The notes beneath the pieces were generated by a model. That model had not been told where the DNA came from and made no database searches. It saw only the letters and a list, made by a program, of their open reading frames with translations. A program made the position numbers and the translations under genes. From Axinella damicornis (Eukaryota; Porifera; Demospongiae; Axinellida; Axinellidae), in assembly GCA_963931865.1 (NCBI GenBank), contig OZ007513.1, forward strand, positions 10,875,467-10,939,466: a stretch of DNA of 64,000 bases. Direction: 5' to 3'. Positions 10,172 to 21,404 of this stretch are shown piece after piece (position 1 is the stretch's first letter; each line of letters opens with the position of its first letter).

Positions 10172-11758
10172 TCAATCTTCCAGGAGACGTTTCCCAATTT
10201 GTTCCCAAGAAAACTTTGATACAGCGACAGAACGAAGCTTTCGGGATATCTCCTTCCGTCTAGTGTCATCGTCAAATCCATTAGGATAGAGAAAGTGGAG
10301 AGCTGTTGTTATCTTCTCTGGCAACTGTTCGACAAGGAAAGCTCCGTCTGCTACACCATGCACCCCACCAGGTCGCACCGCAATCCTCATCAAAGCCACC
10401 AGTTCGGGCTCCATCTCCTCCACCGAATGCAGGAAATCACCAATACCAGAGTGCCCATTACACAAGGGCATTACACCAGCTGCCATTGCTTCCACTGAGA
10501 CCATTCCGAATGCCTCTGATGCTTTGCTGGGAACCACAGAGACACTTGCAAGCGGAAGAATCTCACGCAGTTGGTCATGTTCCAAGAAGCCAGTGATGGT
10601 AATTCTATCCAGTTCCTCATTAGTGAGTTTCCTGAAGAAACGTTTCTTCTGATCATCGGTGACCTCGTCAAGGAAGTCTCCTGCTCTAGCGTAAGCATAG
10701 AAAGCTGGAAGATCTCCAGTTTTCAGTGCTGCTAACATCCCCCCCATGTGTTCTCGAAACTGCCCAAAACCTATTACTAGTAGCCTCACGGTTGGGATTC
10801 TTTCAAGGATCAGAGGAAAACTCATCACTAATTCAGCTATTCCCTTTGTGCTTATAAACTTGCCAAAGAAGCATATGACAGGTTCACCCTCCTTGATTGG
10901 GATCCAACGTTCAGGCAGATCTGCGTCCACAGCTATCTGGTCGTAAGAGTCCGCCAAAGTGGTCAGATCTTGGTGCAGGGTTGGCGAGGTGGATGGAGGA
11001 AGAGAAATGGTGTTAGCCCTCCTCCCGTTTGGTCGCTTCTGAATAAAGTTCTGAACACTTGATAAAAATCTCTCCTGGTTACTTTGGACTCCATCTGCAA
11101 GCTGAAAGACATGGGGGTTCATTCCACACGGGATCTTGACGATCTTCTGCTCAAGTCCAAATCCATTCAAGGTATCTGTAAGCGACTGCGCAGAGTGGAA
11201 GCTAGGCACTATCACCTTGTTACAGTGCTGTAGACCTTCTATTGCATAACGTCTCAGCTCTGGTCGAGGCTTGAGGGAGAAGATGATGCTACTGCCGTGG
11301 ATCATGACATCATACGGGATTGCAGTGCCTTGACAAGCACGGCTAGCTATCACAGGACTCAGAATTGTATGATTGGTGAGCACCCTGTCCACACCCTGAT
11401 CTAGGACAAGCTTCAAGGCCTTGACCATCAACTCGATGTGTGTGTCAATCTCTTTCAGGGTGCACTCGAGCATCGTTTTGACTTCAAAACCCTTGTACCT
11501 ATCCTTGCAGTAGACTAGCAACAGCCCACGAATGTCTGGAACAACCACCCTGACGCTTCCCGCAGGGGGAGCGGTAGAAGGGATCTTTCCCGTGCCGACT
11601 ATCAGTTCATTCACAAATGGGACGGTGTCAGCCATGTGATCTTGGCATACCACGGTTACGGCGTGACCTTGGCGTTTCCAGGTTTCGGCGACATTCGCCG
11701 TGTAGATGTTTGAACCAGTACCACGCAAAAGGTAACCGTGTACGATTACCAGATGCAT
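10172..11758 (-). CDS. Intronless bacterial-type GT4 glycosyltransferase
   Basis: One uninterrupted frame of 528 codons from ATG at 11758 to TGA at 10172. GT-B fold features are visible in order. The N-terminal Rossmann start VIVHGYLLRGTGSN (residues 4-17) has the glycine/serine/asparagine acceptor loop. A mid-domain IPYDVMIHGSSIIFSLKPRP follows, then the hinge/nucleotide strand FFGKFISTKGIAELV (about 297-311). The donor-sugar motif EAFGMVSVE (E-x7-E, about 414-422) precedes AMAAGVMPLCNGHSGIG. Such proteins transfer a sugar from an NDP-sugar. The acceptor is not predictable here. The layout resembles, from memory, actinobacterial GT4 enzymes more than animal ones. With the absence of introns beside multi-intron neighbours, this suggests horizontal acquisition (inference). 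No signal peptide is seen, so a cytosolic enzyme is likely. Its last third is duplicated as a pseudogene at 3093-3537. Confidence 0.88.
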   Translation of the reverse strand: MHLVIVHGYLLRGTGSNIYTANVAETWKRQGHAVTVVCQDHMADTVPFVNELIVGTGKIPSTAPPAGSVRVVVPDIRGLLLVYCKDRYKGFEVKTMLECTLKEIDTHIELMVKALKLVLDQGVDRVLTNHTILSPVIASRACQGTAIPYDVMIHGSSIIFSLKPRPELRRYAIEGLQHCNKVIVPSFHSAQSLTDTLNGFGLEQKIVKIPCGMNPHVFQLADGVQSNQERFLSSVQNFIQKRPNGRRANTISLPPSTSPTLHQDLTTLADSYDQIAVDADLPERWIPIKEGEPVICFFGKFISTKGIAELVMSFPLILERIPTVRLLVIGFGQFREHMGGMLAALKTGDLPAFYAYARAGDFLDEVTDDQKKRFFRKLTNEELDRITITGFLEHDQLREILPLASVSVVPSKASEAFGMVSVEAMAAGVMPLCNGHSGIGDFLHSVEEMEPELVALMRIAVRPGGVHGVADGAFLVEQLPEKITTALHFLYPNGFDDDTRRKEISRKLRSVAVSKFSWEQIGKRLLED

Positions 11759-12154
11759 CTTCTCCGAGTCTCGTCGAGTCTGGTTGAGTAGTCAGCAGTA
11801 CGTTATTTAGTCACATGACCTGAAACTGATATAAATTACGTCATATCAGAACACTACACGTACGGTACGTACACACATGCATGGATATGGATATGTACTA
11901 TGTGTGGGCGCGGCGAAGGGGTGTGTAGGCTCGAAGTGGTCCGACAGAAAGCACGTCTATGACAGGTTCTCTTCTGCAAAAAAATAGTCTTGGAATGATC
12001 CGCTGCCCGGGGAATGAAACTCATGAATGAGACTCATGATTCACCGGGAATGAGATTCATGATCTACTGGGAATGAGACTCGTGATCTGTTCGACAACTT
12101 AGCTATAATAGAATAATAATTATCGAGTAAGGCCGGGGTGTGTGCATGTGTGTC

Positions 12155-12185
<31 letters not shown>

Positions 12186-12392
12186 CTGTGAAATCACGGC
12201 ACAATTGCCATCACAACTGTGCATATCACCAATTGCATGCTTGTTGGCGCTGGTGTAGCTAGCTATGTGCTCCCGCATTGTTCAAAGAATTCTTCAGGCC
12301 TAACGTCTGTTGTAGGACAGCTACTTGTATCATCAGAACAATTATGCTAGCTATATATATAGAGATGGCTAAAGCTGCAAGTACATTGAGAT
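11759..12392. promoter_or_regulatory. Spacer upstream of the glycosyltransferase
   Basis: This spacer lies between the 5' end of the minus-strand GT4 gene and the first plus-strand exons at 12880, so it may hold divergent promoters. It contains three near-repeats of GGGAATGAGA-TCATGA (about 12010-12080) and a (TG)n run at about 12157-12184. No core promoter motif can be assigned with confidence. Confidence 0.3.
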
Positions 12393-12530
12393 TAGCCTCG
12401 TTACCAGGCCTACCCCGTTTTTTTCTGTTCTTCGGTTTCCGTTGACAATAATACACGGATGCGGAAGGGCTATTATTGTTAACGGAAACCGAAGAACAGA
12501 AAAAACGGGGTAGGCCTGGGAACGAGGCTA
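12393..12530. mobile_element. Foldback element, CTACCCCG-arm subclass
   Basis: Ends are TAGCCTCGTTACCAGG and CCTGGGAACGAGGCTA. Long inner arms (CTACCCCGTTTTTTTCTGTT and complement) extend to a small loop near GATGCGGAAGGGC. Confidence 0.9.
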
Positions 12531-12879
12531 CATTGAGATCACACTGTAGCAACAATGTGTGTTAGCTATTTGGCCATTCATGACTCAATTCACTGAAGTT
12601 TCAAAACATGAACTGCTTGTCTGAATCAGAATCCCTGTAAGTGTGCAACCACAGTGTTACAGCCCTGGTGCTGCCTTTGATCTGCCCACGCAACATGACA
12701 CAAATATATTGTAGCTGAGATTATTATTAGTAAGTGCATGTGTGGTATGTCTGTGTATTGAGGAAACAGTCAGGAAGTTATGCTTGTTATTTGTAAGGAA
12801 GACAATAATGTGCTATCATGATATCATACTAAGCTTGCATGATGTAATTGTGGTCATTAATGGAAATGAAATTTTACAG

Positions 12880-13239
12880 GAATTGAAACCCAAACTCACT
12901 CTATCGTGTAACACTATAGCACTTCACTTACCGGAAGCTATAGTTTACATAGGTACAGAATTGGCTAGCATAAATAGCAGACTGACTGCCGGATCTCTTA
13001 GAATTACTGAATCAAACATCGATCAGCCAGCGTGGATAGCAGACCAGGTATGTGTCTATTACACTGCATGCCATTGACAAGTGAACTGATTTCGTAAACG
13101 CAAATTGGCATCAACCTATTGAAGTTAATACGATGTATTACTGTTGCAGATATATACTCAGAACAACATGGAGCTTGATACTAGCACTGTAGATGTGACG
13201 ATTGTAATCGGCAATGAAGAGTTGCACCAACCGACAGTG
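12880..13239 (+). CDS. Two candidate exons upstream of annexin (possible N-terminal extension)
   Basis: Two well-bounded phase-0 exons. 12880-13047 follows TTTTACAG and ends CAG|GTATGTG; it encodes 56 residues starting ELKPKLTLSCNTIALHLPEA. 13150-13239 follows GTTGCAG and ends GTG|GTAAGC; it encodes 30 residues starting IYTQNNMELDTSTVDVTIVI. Both are in phase with the annexin exon at 13712, so they could be its N-terminal extension. Alternatively they join a third exon (13637-13705, LQSMHSGVAAMPPAITITVS then TGA) and form the end of a separate small gene. No start codon was found for this part and no domain is recognised. Confidence 0.5.
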
Positions 13240-13711
13240 GTAAGCATATGCAGCTAAATAGACTGATGATTGTGGCATGCACATTATATGCTTCAATGGG
13301 TCTGCATGGAAGTGTAGGTATAGCACTTTCTCGATCATCAAAGGCCATTCTGAGAACTGAAATTATTGTAAAAACTGTTTGTTACATGCACACAGGTAAT
13401 GGCTACATGAAGTATAGTCCCACAAAATAACTGTCTGCATGAAAAATAACTTCCCCAAGCACATGCAGAAGGTATTGTTTTGCTGCTGTGAGTATGTATA
13501 TCGGTATATCGGTTGCAGTCATAGTCCAACTACCATGTCCATCTCTGGCCACCGCCAAGTGCTGATTTTGTCTAAATGCCTGACAACAAGACAATAGTGG
13601 CACCACTGAATGATGCATTATAATATATTCTTACAGCTTCAGTCAATGCACAGTGGTGTTGCAGCCATGCCACCAGCTATTACAATAACTGTCTCTACTA
13701 AATGACTCCAG

Positions 13712-16700
13712 ACTTCCCGGGGTGATCCATCAGCAGAGGGAACAGTGAAGCCCTACCCCTCGTTTAATGTTGATACTGACTGCAGAAGACTCAATGCCGC
13801 CATGAAAGGATTTGGTAAGCAGAATTCACTCTCGGTAGCTAGTTTTACTTCCACTCTTTGTCACATTCAGTTTCATATTGTTCTGTATGGGCACAGGAAA
13901 GGAAGTGTTGACAGTTGTGTAACTTTTGTATATAGATCTAGCTACCGTATATAGGTTGAACCGACTAAATGGTATGGTATACAATGCGTATATGGATTTG
14001 ATACTTAGTTACTACCACACACTACCTGCTATGAACATAGTTATTCTCCTTAATTGCTGTCACCTCACTTCATGATCAATTGAATTCATTTCTGTGCTTG
14101 CTCGATCTCTTAGTTAGTCCTCCATTTCATTCAGTTTTCATGGTTACCGTTTCAGTCCACATGCATCAACTGGCAAGTGACAACATGCAAAAATAGCTGC
14201 ACACTGTAGCTACCTGCAGGGTATGTAGCATGCAATAAAATTGTGAGCACAGTTTCTTTGCTGAACACAACTACTTGCCTAAAGCTTTCATAATTAAATT
14301 TTGATTGGAAGCATTCACATGTATAGGTTTATAATGCATGACTGTGTAGTTACGTATTGAGGGCGGAACTGCTACACACAATAATGGATTCTTAATTCTA
14401 TTACAGGTACTGACCAATCAACTGTACTCTATATACTGGCCTACCGTTCGAATGCTCAGAGGCAGCTAATTCGGACCAAATACAAGACACTTTATGACAA
14501 GGTAGCTATATCATAATGCAGTGCACACGGATATGATTGGCTGCTATAGCTGCTATTTGTTGTCTGTTGCTTAGCAACCAACATGGGTGACACAAGTAGA
14601 ATGGGTAATGGGATTTGTTCATAAGAGTTGGTGGATGCAATCAGTCTGCTGAGGTATCTATGCTGTGAGAGTTAGACATCAAGCATCGATCATGATCATT
14701 CTAGTCTGAAAAGGCAGTCCGTATAGCTACACATATCGGTTGCTGGGTTTCGCTATCAGTACCAAGAGTGCATGCATTTGCCAGTTTTGAACTTGCTTGC
14801 TTGTCAGCCAATCCCCAGTTATATTAGCTACTGCAACAATCAAGTGCACAATATGGGTACACACACACAAGTAGTCCAGATCGTGGGATATAGCTACCCT
14901 GATTTTACCCGGAATTTGTGTGGGCGGAATGAAGTTAGCCTTCAATGTCATCACTGCCTTTGACTTAATCAGGAAGTTAGCTTAGAGGGTATTCTCTGGT
15001 GGAGTTTCATCAGTACAAGCATACATGTAGCTATTCTTATTCCTGTGGCTGCTATGTCAGCATATTTACAGTGTATAGCTAGAAGAGACATGTTATGCTA
15101 TAAGTTATCTCCTCGATTTTTCTGCTAATGATGCAGGATCTGCTTCAGGAGCTGAAAAGCAATTTGAGTGGCAACTTTGGGCAAGTGATCCTGGCCCTGA
15201 TGATGACCCCCATTGAGTATGATGCCTATGAACTCCGGCATGCTGTGAAAGTGAGCATTATTTGTTTATAGACAGAAAGTGTGAGCTTAAAGATACAGGA
15301 TATAGCTAGTACAGCATGTAGCCTCATTCCCAGACCCCTACCCAGCTTTTTTCGCTTGCAATTCTTCGTGCATGCAATTGAAAATGGCAGGGGCCTGCAA
15401 GTAGATATATCACCCTCTTCCCAGAATAACACCACTGTCATTCTTCACTGGCAGCATGTGCGCATGCAAGCGTTAGCTATTTATATTATGCTGTCAACCT
15501 GAAATCTCTGAACTATATTGCTACATAGGGGCTTGGAACAGCAGAACATGTTCTGATTGAGATTCTGTGCACCCGAAACAACGAAGAGATCAGAGCCATC
15601 AAGGAGGAGTACACTGCAAGTACGTGCTCGGAGAGCTATATAGCTAGCTATAGGCAACAGAGGCAAGGGTAGGTTGGATTTTTCCACTCATTGTAGTCAA
15701 AATAATGATCTCCTCTGGTAAAAGCTCATTATTTGTCTCAGTGTGTAGATGTAGTACTGGTAAGTCATACTTTTTGTTCCATACAGTGTTTGGACGTGAC
15801 CTTGAGAAGGACGTGATGTCTGAAACCTCAGGCCATTTCAAGAAGTTCATGAACCTTATGCTCTCTGTAAGTTTGTATACAAATAGCAGTGGACACAGTG
15901 CCTGCACAAAAATGATGTAGCTAATAGTTAGCCTCGTTCCCAGGGCTCCACTCACAGCAAGCGATAAAGCTGTGCGTGGAGGCCTGGGAACGAGGCTAGC
16001 TAATAGTGGCGTTATTTCTGCACCTATGTAATGTCAGCTTTTTATTGAATTGCACTGGGAAGTAGCTACTAAGCACCTACAATTTTTACTTGTTACTGAT
16101 ATTTTTAGTATGTCATTTCCAATCTGGATTGGCTGCAGTGTTATTTAGACCTCAGCACATTAACAGTCTGCATTGGAATCGGGATTGGCTCCACGTACCC
16201 GCTACAATATCTACATGCAAGGTCACCAACCCTGTGTTATAACTGCAAACCACTTGTTCTGTTTGGTTGCAGGCATCTCGTGAATCTGATGGTCCCACTG
16301 ATAATGCTAAAGTCCATCAAGACGCAACGGTAGGTATAGTAAGGGTCGTGCCCAATTTTGAATTGTTCTAGCTCCTTATAGGAATAATTATTCAAGAGTC
16401 AGAATTGGTGGGCTATCTGCATGAGGCTATGTCCATGCACCTGGATGAAACTATATCTGAGCAAAAGATTCAATGCTTGAGTTTTTTTTTACTGCTCTCA
16501 TGTATGCTTGCAGGCGCTGTATCGAGCTGGAAAGGCTAAATGGGGTACGGATCAAACAACGTAAGTGCTAGGGTACCATGATGTACAGCCCTTGAGTTCG
16601 TGGTGTCCCTACGTTTGACAATCTGAAAGATCTTATCGATGCAATAGTGAAGCTTTAATTCTGCACCACTGAGCTGGTTCCACTTGGCACCACTGAGCCT

Positions 16701-17688
16701 GGCCTCATTCCGAGGCTACACTGAGCCAGTTCCATTGGTTACCACTGAGCCTGGCCTCATTCTGACGCTACACTGAGCCAGTTCCATTGGGCACCTCTGA
16801 GCCAGAAGCAGAAGATCATTGCAAAACAGAAGGGTTGTTAATCCAGCTTTTGTCATCACAGTCAGGCCTGGAACAAGCAGATTGGTGTTGGTCAGGCCAT
16901 GTTGATGGAGAGGAAGCATGCATGCAGCCTTCTAAGGGGCATCTCTGTCATGATGCCATCCCTTTCATCATGTTTGTATATTGGAGCATTATTTTTGTAT
17001 GGAGGCCTTCTCTGTTATGGGTGCATGCATACTCAATGCTCATATGCCCAACTGTTTTGCGTATGGAGGCCACATATGGCAGAAGTTTACCCACTCTGAG
17101 GTGCATTCTGAACACATGCATTTGTAGTGACTACAACGGTTTGTACATACTGGCAACCACTGGCACTATTGGAAGCAGTATCATCTAATCGCATGTGATT
17201 GGTGTGGTTACAAGCACACGCTGTACACATCATGAGACTGACAAATTTTTATTTTGATTACTAGTCCTGTACACCCAGACCATTCTAGTGAATGTCCTAC
17301 AAGCAATCTTGTTTCTGGGAGTAATTTCGGCTACATAATGCGATTGACAATTACTTCTCATGCACCAATGGTAAAATGGGTCAAAGCATGTAGGCTGCAT
17401 TTGTGTGTCACGTGCATGGGTATATACTGGAGTGGTGTAAGTGTATATAATATATAGATAGTCCAGCCATGCATGCAGTTGCTCGGATGCTGGGTATAAT
17501 ACTTGGTAGGATGTGGTTTTGTTAACCGTAATTTCTTTGCCCATAGGTTTAACCAGATCTTTGCATCGAGGAGCTTCTCCCACCTCACAGCTGTGTTCAG
17601 TGAATACATTAAGGTTACCATACATGGCCATTCCTATATAAGACATGTCTTGTCGTTGTTTGTTTGTTTGGTGGGTTTTTGTGTGTGT

Positions 17689-17733
<45 letters not shown>

Positions 17734-20700
17734 AGGGAGGGGTTGCAAGCCTACTTACTTGGCAGTGGTCATGTATACATATCTATACACTAGCCTCGTT
17801 CCCAGGCCTCCACGCCCAGCTTTTGTTGCATGCAAGTGACAAAAGGGAGGCCTGGGAACGAGGCTAGCTAGCTACGTATACTCAGTTTTGAATACGGAAG
17901 ACACATAATTTACTATAGCAAGAACTAAATTTCTGTCGGGCACATGCAATTCACTGCACTCTAGCCACTAGTCCCTCTCCGCCAGGCCAGTTACACGCGC
18001 ACTTGCTTGACCGGCCGGGCAGAGAGGGGCTAGTGCCTAGACTAAATTCACTGGTACAAAAGTGGTAGAGCTATCACAGCCCAGTACGTATTCTCATCTT
18101 ACAGATTTCGAAGATTGACATTGAGCAGTCAATATCCCGTGAGCTGTCAAGAGACCTGAAGGCAGGAATGCTTGCTATAGGTACAGCTATGCACTACGCA
18201 CTACAGTTTCCTTGGTATACTAAACTATTATCTATATTGAGAGAATACTGTCACAGTTTGTTTGTTTCAACAGTGCACCGTGTGAGGAACAAAGCATCAT
18301 TCTTTGCTGACAGGCTGTACAAGTCCAGTAAGGTGCGTCATAACGGAGACGTTGCTGCAACTGTGATCCATGAACCATGCACACATCCTATCTATCACTG
18401 CAAAATACTTAGCCTAAAAACAACCCATGGAGTACACTTGGCTAGTGCAGTCCTTGTTGCAAAATATGTAGTATCATATACCAAGGATTGCATAGTGAAA
18501 TGATACTTTTGAGTATAGCTACATATGTCTTAGATGTATGTCACGTCATATGTAGGAGTTAAGGTTGTGTGACATCATTCGCAGGTGTGATGCATACTTC
18601 AGGGTATCATTTCACTATACAATTCTAGGTATGATACTTGACGGAATAAAAATTTACTGAGGCCTTAACTCGCAATGGAACATGTATAGTTTTGCAACAA
18701 AGACTCATAGAAACTGCATGCACTAATCGCTGTTTCAAATAAGCATTATATAATAGTTAGACACCGAGACCAAGGGATCTACGCGATTTAAAAACCCGAA
18801 GGCCCTGGGCTGTAGCGCCCGAGCGCCAGCGAGGGCGCTACTAAGGGCCTGAGGGTTTCTAAATCGCGTAGATCCCATTGGTCGATGCGTTCTTCAACTT
18901 CGAGCAGCCGTCCCAGACTAGAGCTGAGAACGAGGTTGGGGGCGGAGCGCTAGCGAACGAGAATGAGCTACCAGAGTTGGGCGGGGTTGAGATCGATATA
19001 CTTCTCGAGCAGGCTTTGGAGGCCTTCGTGAGCGAGAGCAAGCTACCAGTTGCAGAGCAGCAAGCACGACGTTTCGCAAAACCGAAGACCGAAGAAGAAG
19101 TAGCCAAGGCGCGGAAGGCCAGTATCCCTAAGAAAACTCTGGCTGACACCAAATATTGCATTCGCCTCTGGAACGAGTGGAAGGGACAGAGAAACAGCAC
19201 GAACACGGCTGAGGTTGTCCTTGAAGGTTTGGTAGATATGGCTGTAGTAAGCCTTTAACACTGGCTGAGCCGCTTCGTCCTCGAAGTCCGCAAAAAGGAT
19301 GGCAGTGAGTATCCAGCTAATACGCTGCACCATCTCTGTTGTGGGATCATGCGACATCTCAGGCTCAACGGTCGACCAGAGCTAGACTTCTTCAAGGACC
19401 CTACCTTCAGCGACTTCAGAGCCACCCTAGACTCAGAGATGAAACGGATCCAGTCTGCTGGTATAGGATCGAAACATCGACAAGCAGAGCCACTCACCGA
19501 GAAGGAGGAGGAGCTACTGTGGAGCACAGGACAGCTTGGACACCACACCCCGCAAGCCCTTGTGGACACTGTCTTCTTCATGTGTGGCATCTATTTCGCA
19601 CTGCGGAGTGGGCATGAACACAGAGCTCTTCGCTTCCACCCTTCTCAGATTGAGCTTGTGGAGCGTCCTGATCAGAGAGCATTCCTTCGTTACTCCGAAG
19701 ACCTGTCCAAGAACAATCCAGGAGGACTAAAGGGGAGAACAAGGAAGCCTAAGGTCGTAACTCACCACGAGAGCTCAGACAACCCCAGCCGATGCTTTGT
19801 GAGATTATACAAACTCTACATTAGCAAATGCCCTCAACTTCGTCCAAAGGAGGCATTCTACCTCAAGCCACTCAGGGCTCCGACTAACGACACTTGCTGG
19901 TACAGCTCACAACCGATGGGGCACTGCACGCTGGCAGGAACAGTGGCAAGACTGTAAAGCAGCAGGGATCACAGGCTACAGAACGAATCACTCCCTGAGA
20001 GCGACAACAGCCACACGTCTGTATCAAGCTGGCGTTGACGAGCAACTCATAATGGAGAGAACAGGGCATCACAGTGTTGACGGAGTTCGAAGCTACAAGC
20101 GAACCAGTGCAGAACAGCTTGAGAACATGTCAGATATCCTTGCACTAAGTAAGAAGCCAAGATGTGACGTCGACTACTCTCAACTGTGCTCTTCACGATC
20201 CGTTACAGCCGCCGCCCCAGTTAAGGAGTCTACTCATACCCAGAACACTCACCAGCAACTTGCATTTCATCCAGACAACCTCCAGCACATGTTTTCTTTC
20301 AACAGTTGTTCTGACGTCAACATTAACGTTCACATTCAGTAAGCTTTGTATGTGCATTGCTCATGTGTTACTCCCGTATCTATGTATCGTGAATAGCAAC
20401 CACCAACTTAAATTTTAACCCCTATCTGGAGTGTTTATCACAAGCATGTTAGAAATACATGAGAACATTATTTTTACATGTCTACAATACATGAAAACAA
20501 GCATGTTCTACATTTCGAGTATTCTAAGTGCTTGTGGGGTGTATTCTAAGTGCTCCAGGATACACAAATGGAGTATTCTAAGTGCTCCAGGATACACAAA
20601 TGGAGTATTCTAAGTGCTCCAAGGCAGACTCAGCAGTCTCTATGTAAAATAGAGACTGGAATTTAGCCAATCAAAATGCAGGATTACTACTAACTATAGT

Positions 20701-21404
20701 CTAATTACAGTGAGTACATATGACTACAGGTGATTGTTAGGGAGTTGGAATGGCTGGCAGGGTTAGCCTTGTACCCAGGCCTTCACACCCTACCATTTGT
20801 CACTTGCAGTACACTGACGCGGGTTAGTACTGCGGGCAGCAAATGCTGGGGTAAGAAGGCCTGGGTATGTGGCAAGATTACAAACACCTTTCCATTATCA
20901 TTATAGGATGACACCCAATTAATAATTCTATGAGGGTAGCATACCATGCTCAAGCTGTCTAATTAATACCAACAACACACATATACACAATTTAGGGTTT
21001 AGGTACAGACGACCCCACTCTCATCCGTGTGATGGTAATGCGCAGCGAGGTGGACATGGTACAGATCAAGAAAAAGTTCCGTGAAAGATACTCCCTATCT
21101 TTGGGATCCTCCATCAAGGTATGTATAGCTACATTGGGGAGAACCATGTTATGTAATTTGTAGAGAGGTTGTTCTCTTCTCGCAGAGATTCAACAATGAA
21201 TGTACAAGGATATTTGGGAACCTGAAATTGTCCTCTGTAGCTCTTATTGCGTCCACTATCGGAGGGTTTAATGTAAACTTGAAGAGTCAAGAAGCCATGA
21301 TTCATAGCTACCTTGTCACAACCATTTCCACACTCTCCTCACAGGATAAAACCAGTGGCAACTACCGTAAGGTACTGATGGCTCTCGCTGATGAGGAACT
21401 TTGA
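13712..21404 (+). CDS. Annexin, four repeats, twelve coding exons
   Basis: Exons: 13712-13814, 14407-14501, 15137-15250, 15529-15619, 15787-15866, 16273-16329, 16514-16560, 17547-17613, 18105-18180, 18274-18332, 20996-21118, 21345-21404 (TGA). Phases agree throughout, giving about 323 residues from the first listed exon. Four annexin repeats are clear: LNAAMKGFGTDQSTVLYILA, GLGTAEHVLIEILCTRNNEE, AKWGTDQTTFNQIFASRS and GLGTDDPTLIRVMVMRSEVD. Each has the G-x-G-T or W-G-T-D loop that starts a type II calcium site. Repeat 3 is preceded by the usual longer linker (ASRESDGPTDNAKVHQDAT). Annexins bind acidic phospholipid membranes in a calcium-dependent way. The donor after exon 8 (AAG|GTTACC) is weak. 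The true start lies upstream: the first listed exon follows CTACTAAATGACTCCAG with an in-frame TGA in the intron. The intron at 18333-20995 carries a Crypton element. Confidence 0.93.
15929..15998. mobile_element. Foldback element in annexin intron
   Basis: TAGCCTCGTTCCCAGGGC and GGCCTGGGAACGAGGCTA enclose partly paired arms around an AGCAAGCGAT loop. A half-copy (TAGCCTCATTCCCAG only) lies at about 15319 in the preceding intron. Confidence 0.85.
16670..16802. repeat. Tandem repeat, about 58-bp unit, 2.3 copies
   Basis: The unit reads CACTGAGCCAGTTCCATTGG...CACTGAGCCTGGCCTCATTC, and includes a foldback-like GCCTCATTC piece. It lies in an annexin intron. Confidence 0.7.
17681..17732. repeat. 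(GT)n followed by a 30-base G run
   Basis: A TG dinucleotide tract runs directly into about 30 consecutive G. Its exact length may be uncertain in assembly. Confidence 0.9.
17791..17866. mobile_element. Foldback element, CCACGCCCAGC-arm subclass
   Basis: Perfect TAGCCTCGTTCCCAGGCC ends with arms CTCC-CGCCCAGCTTTTGT and a complementary right arm. Confidence 0.9.
17961..18040. mobile_element. Second foldback family (CTAGCC-CTAG-CCCTCTCC)
   Basis: CTAGCCACTAGTCCCTCTCC faces AGAGAGGGGCTAGTGCCTAG. It shares its ends with 21802-21908 and, more loosely, with 45537-45677. Confidence 0.8.
18765..18890. repeat. Hairpin with ~45-bp arms at the 5' edge of the Crypton
   Basis: GACCAAGGGATCTACGCG is mirrored by CGCGTAGATCCCATTGGTC, with GC-rich inner arms (GGCCCTGGGCTGTAGCGCCC side) around CGCCAGCG. 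It overlaps the first codons of the recombinase frame and puts an in-frame TAG just upstream. It may be a separate insertion that cut off the recombinase start. Confidence 0.75.
18878..20342 (+). pseudogene. Crypton-type tyrosine recombinase (DUF3504-like), decayed
   Basis: A near-complete ~480-codon frame inside an annexin intron. The N-terminal half carries a basic region (KPKTEEEVAKARKASIPKKT, then CIRLWNEWKGQRN) and HWLSRFVLEVRKKDGSEYPA. The core carries GIMRHLRLNGRPELDFFKDP and IYFALRSGHEHRAL with a candidate catalytic Arg. The C-terminal half carries NHSLRATTATRLY (H-x-x-R) and ERTGHHSVDGVRSYKR (H...H and nucleophile Tyr). This motif order is that of Crypton recombinases and their host-derived relatives (the ZMYM/QRICH1 domain). 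Two clear lesions: TAA at 19256-19258 in frame, and a frame change near 19945 just before the H-x-x-R box. There is also no ATG at the 5' end. It is recent but inactive; its orientation is the same as the annexin's. Confidence 0.88.
20516..20623. repeat. Tandem repeat, ~32-bp unit
   Basis: About 2.6 copies of GGAGTATTCTAAGTGCTCCA plus GGATACACAAAT, just 3' of the Crypton. Confidence 0.85.
20764..20876. mobile_element. Foldback element, CTTCACACC-arm subclass, degenerate
   Basis: Left end TAGCCTTGTACCCAGGCC, right end GGCCTGGGTATGTGGCAA; arms contain CAGTAC and GTACTGC with AAATGCTGGGGT on the right. Confidence 0.75.

Larger units (their letters stand above)
6478..10624. repeat. Segmental duplication, copy B
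   Basis: This is the longer copy of the unit at 113-3537, containing the homologous secreted-protein exon, LINE fragment and glycosyltransferase 3' end. Here the glycosyltransferase continues intact beyond the unit to 11758. The extra length relative to copy A is largely explained by two blocks, 7602-7775 and 9503-10071. Confidence 0.85.

Noticed and set aside
17230..17748. 172-codon minus-strand ORF starting in poly-Pro/His-Thr
   Set aside because: Its start is the poly-G and (GT)n tract read backwards, and the rest overlaps an annexin intron and exon on the other strand.
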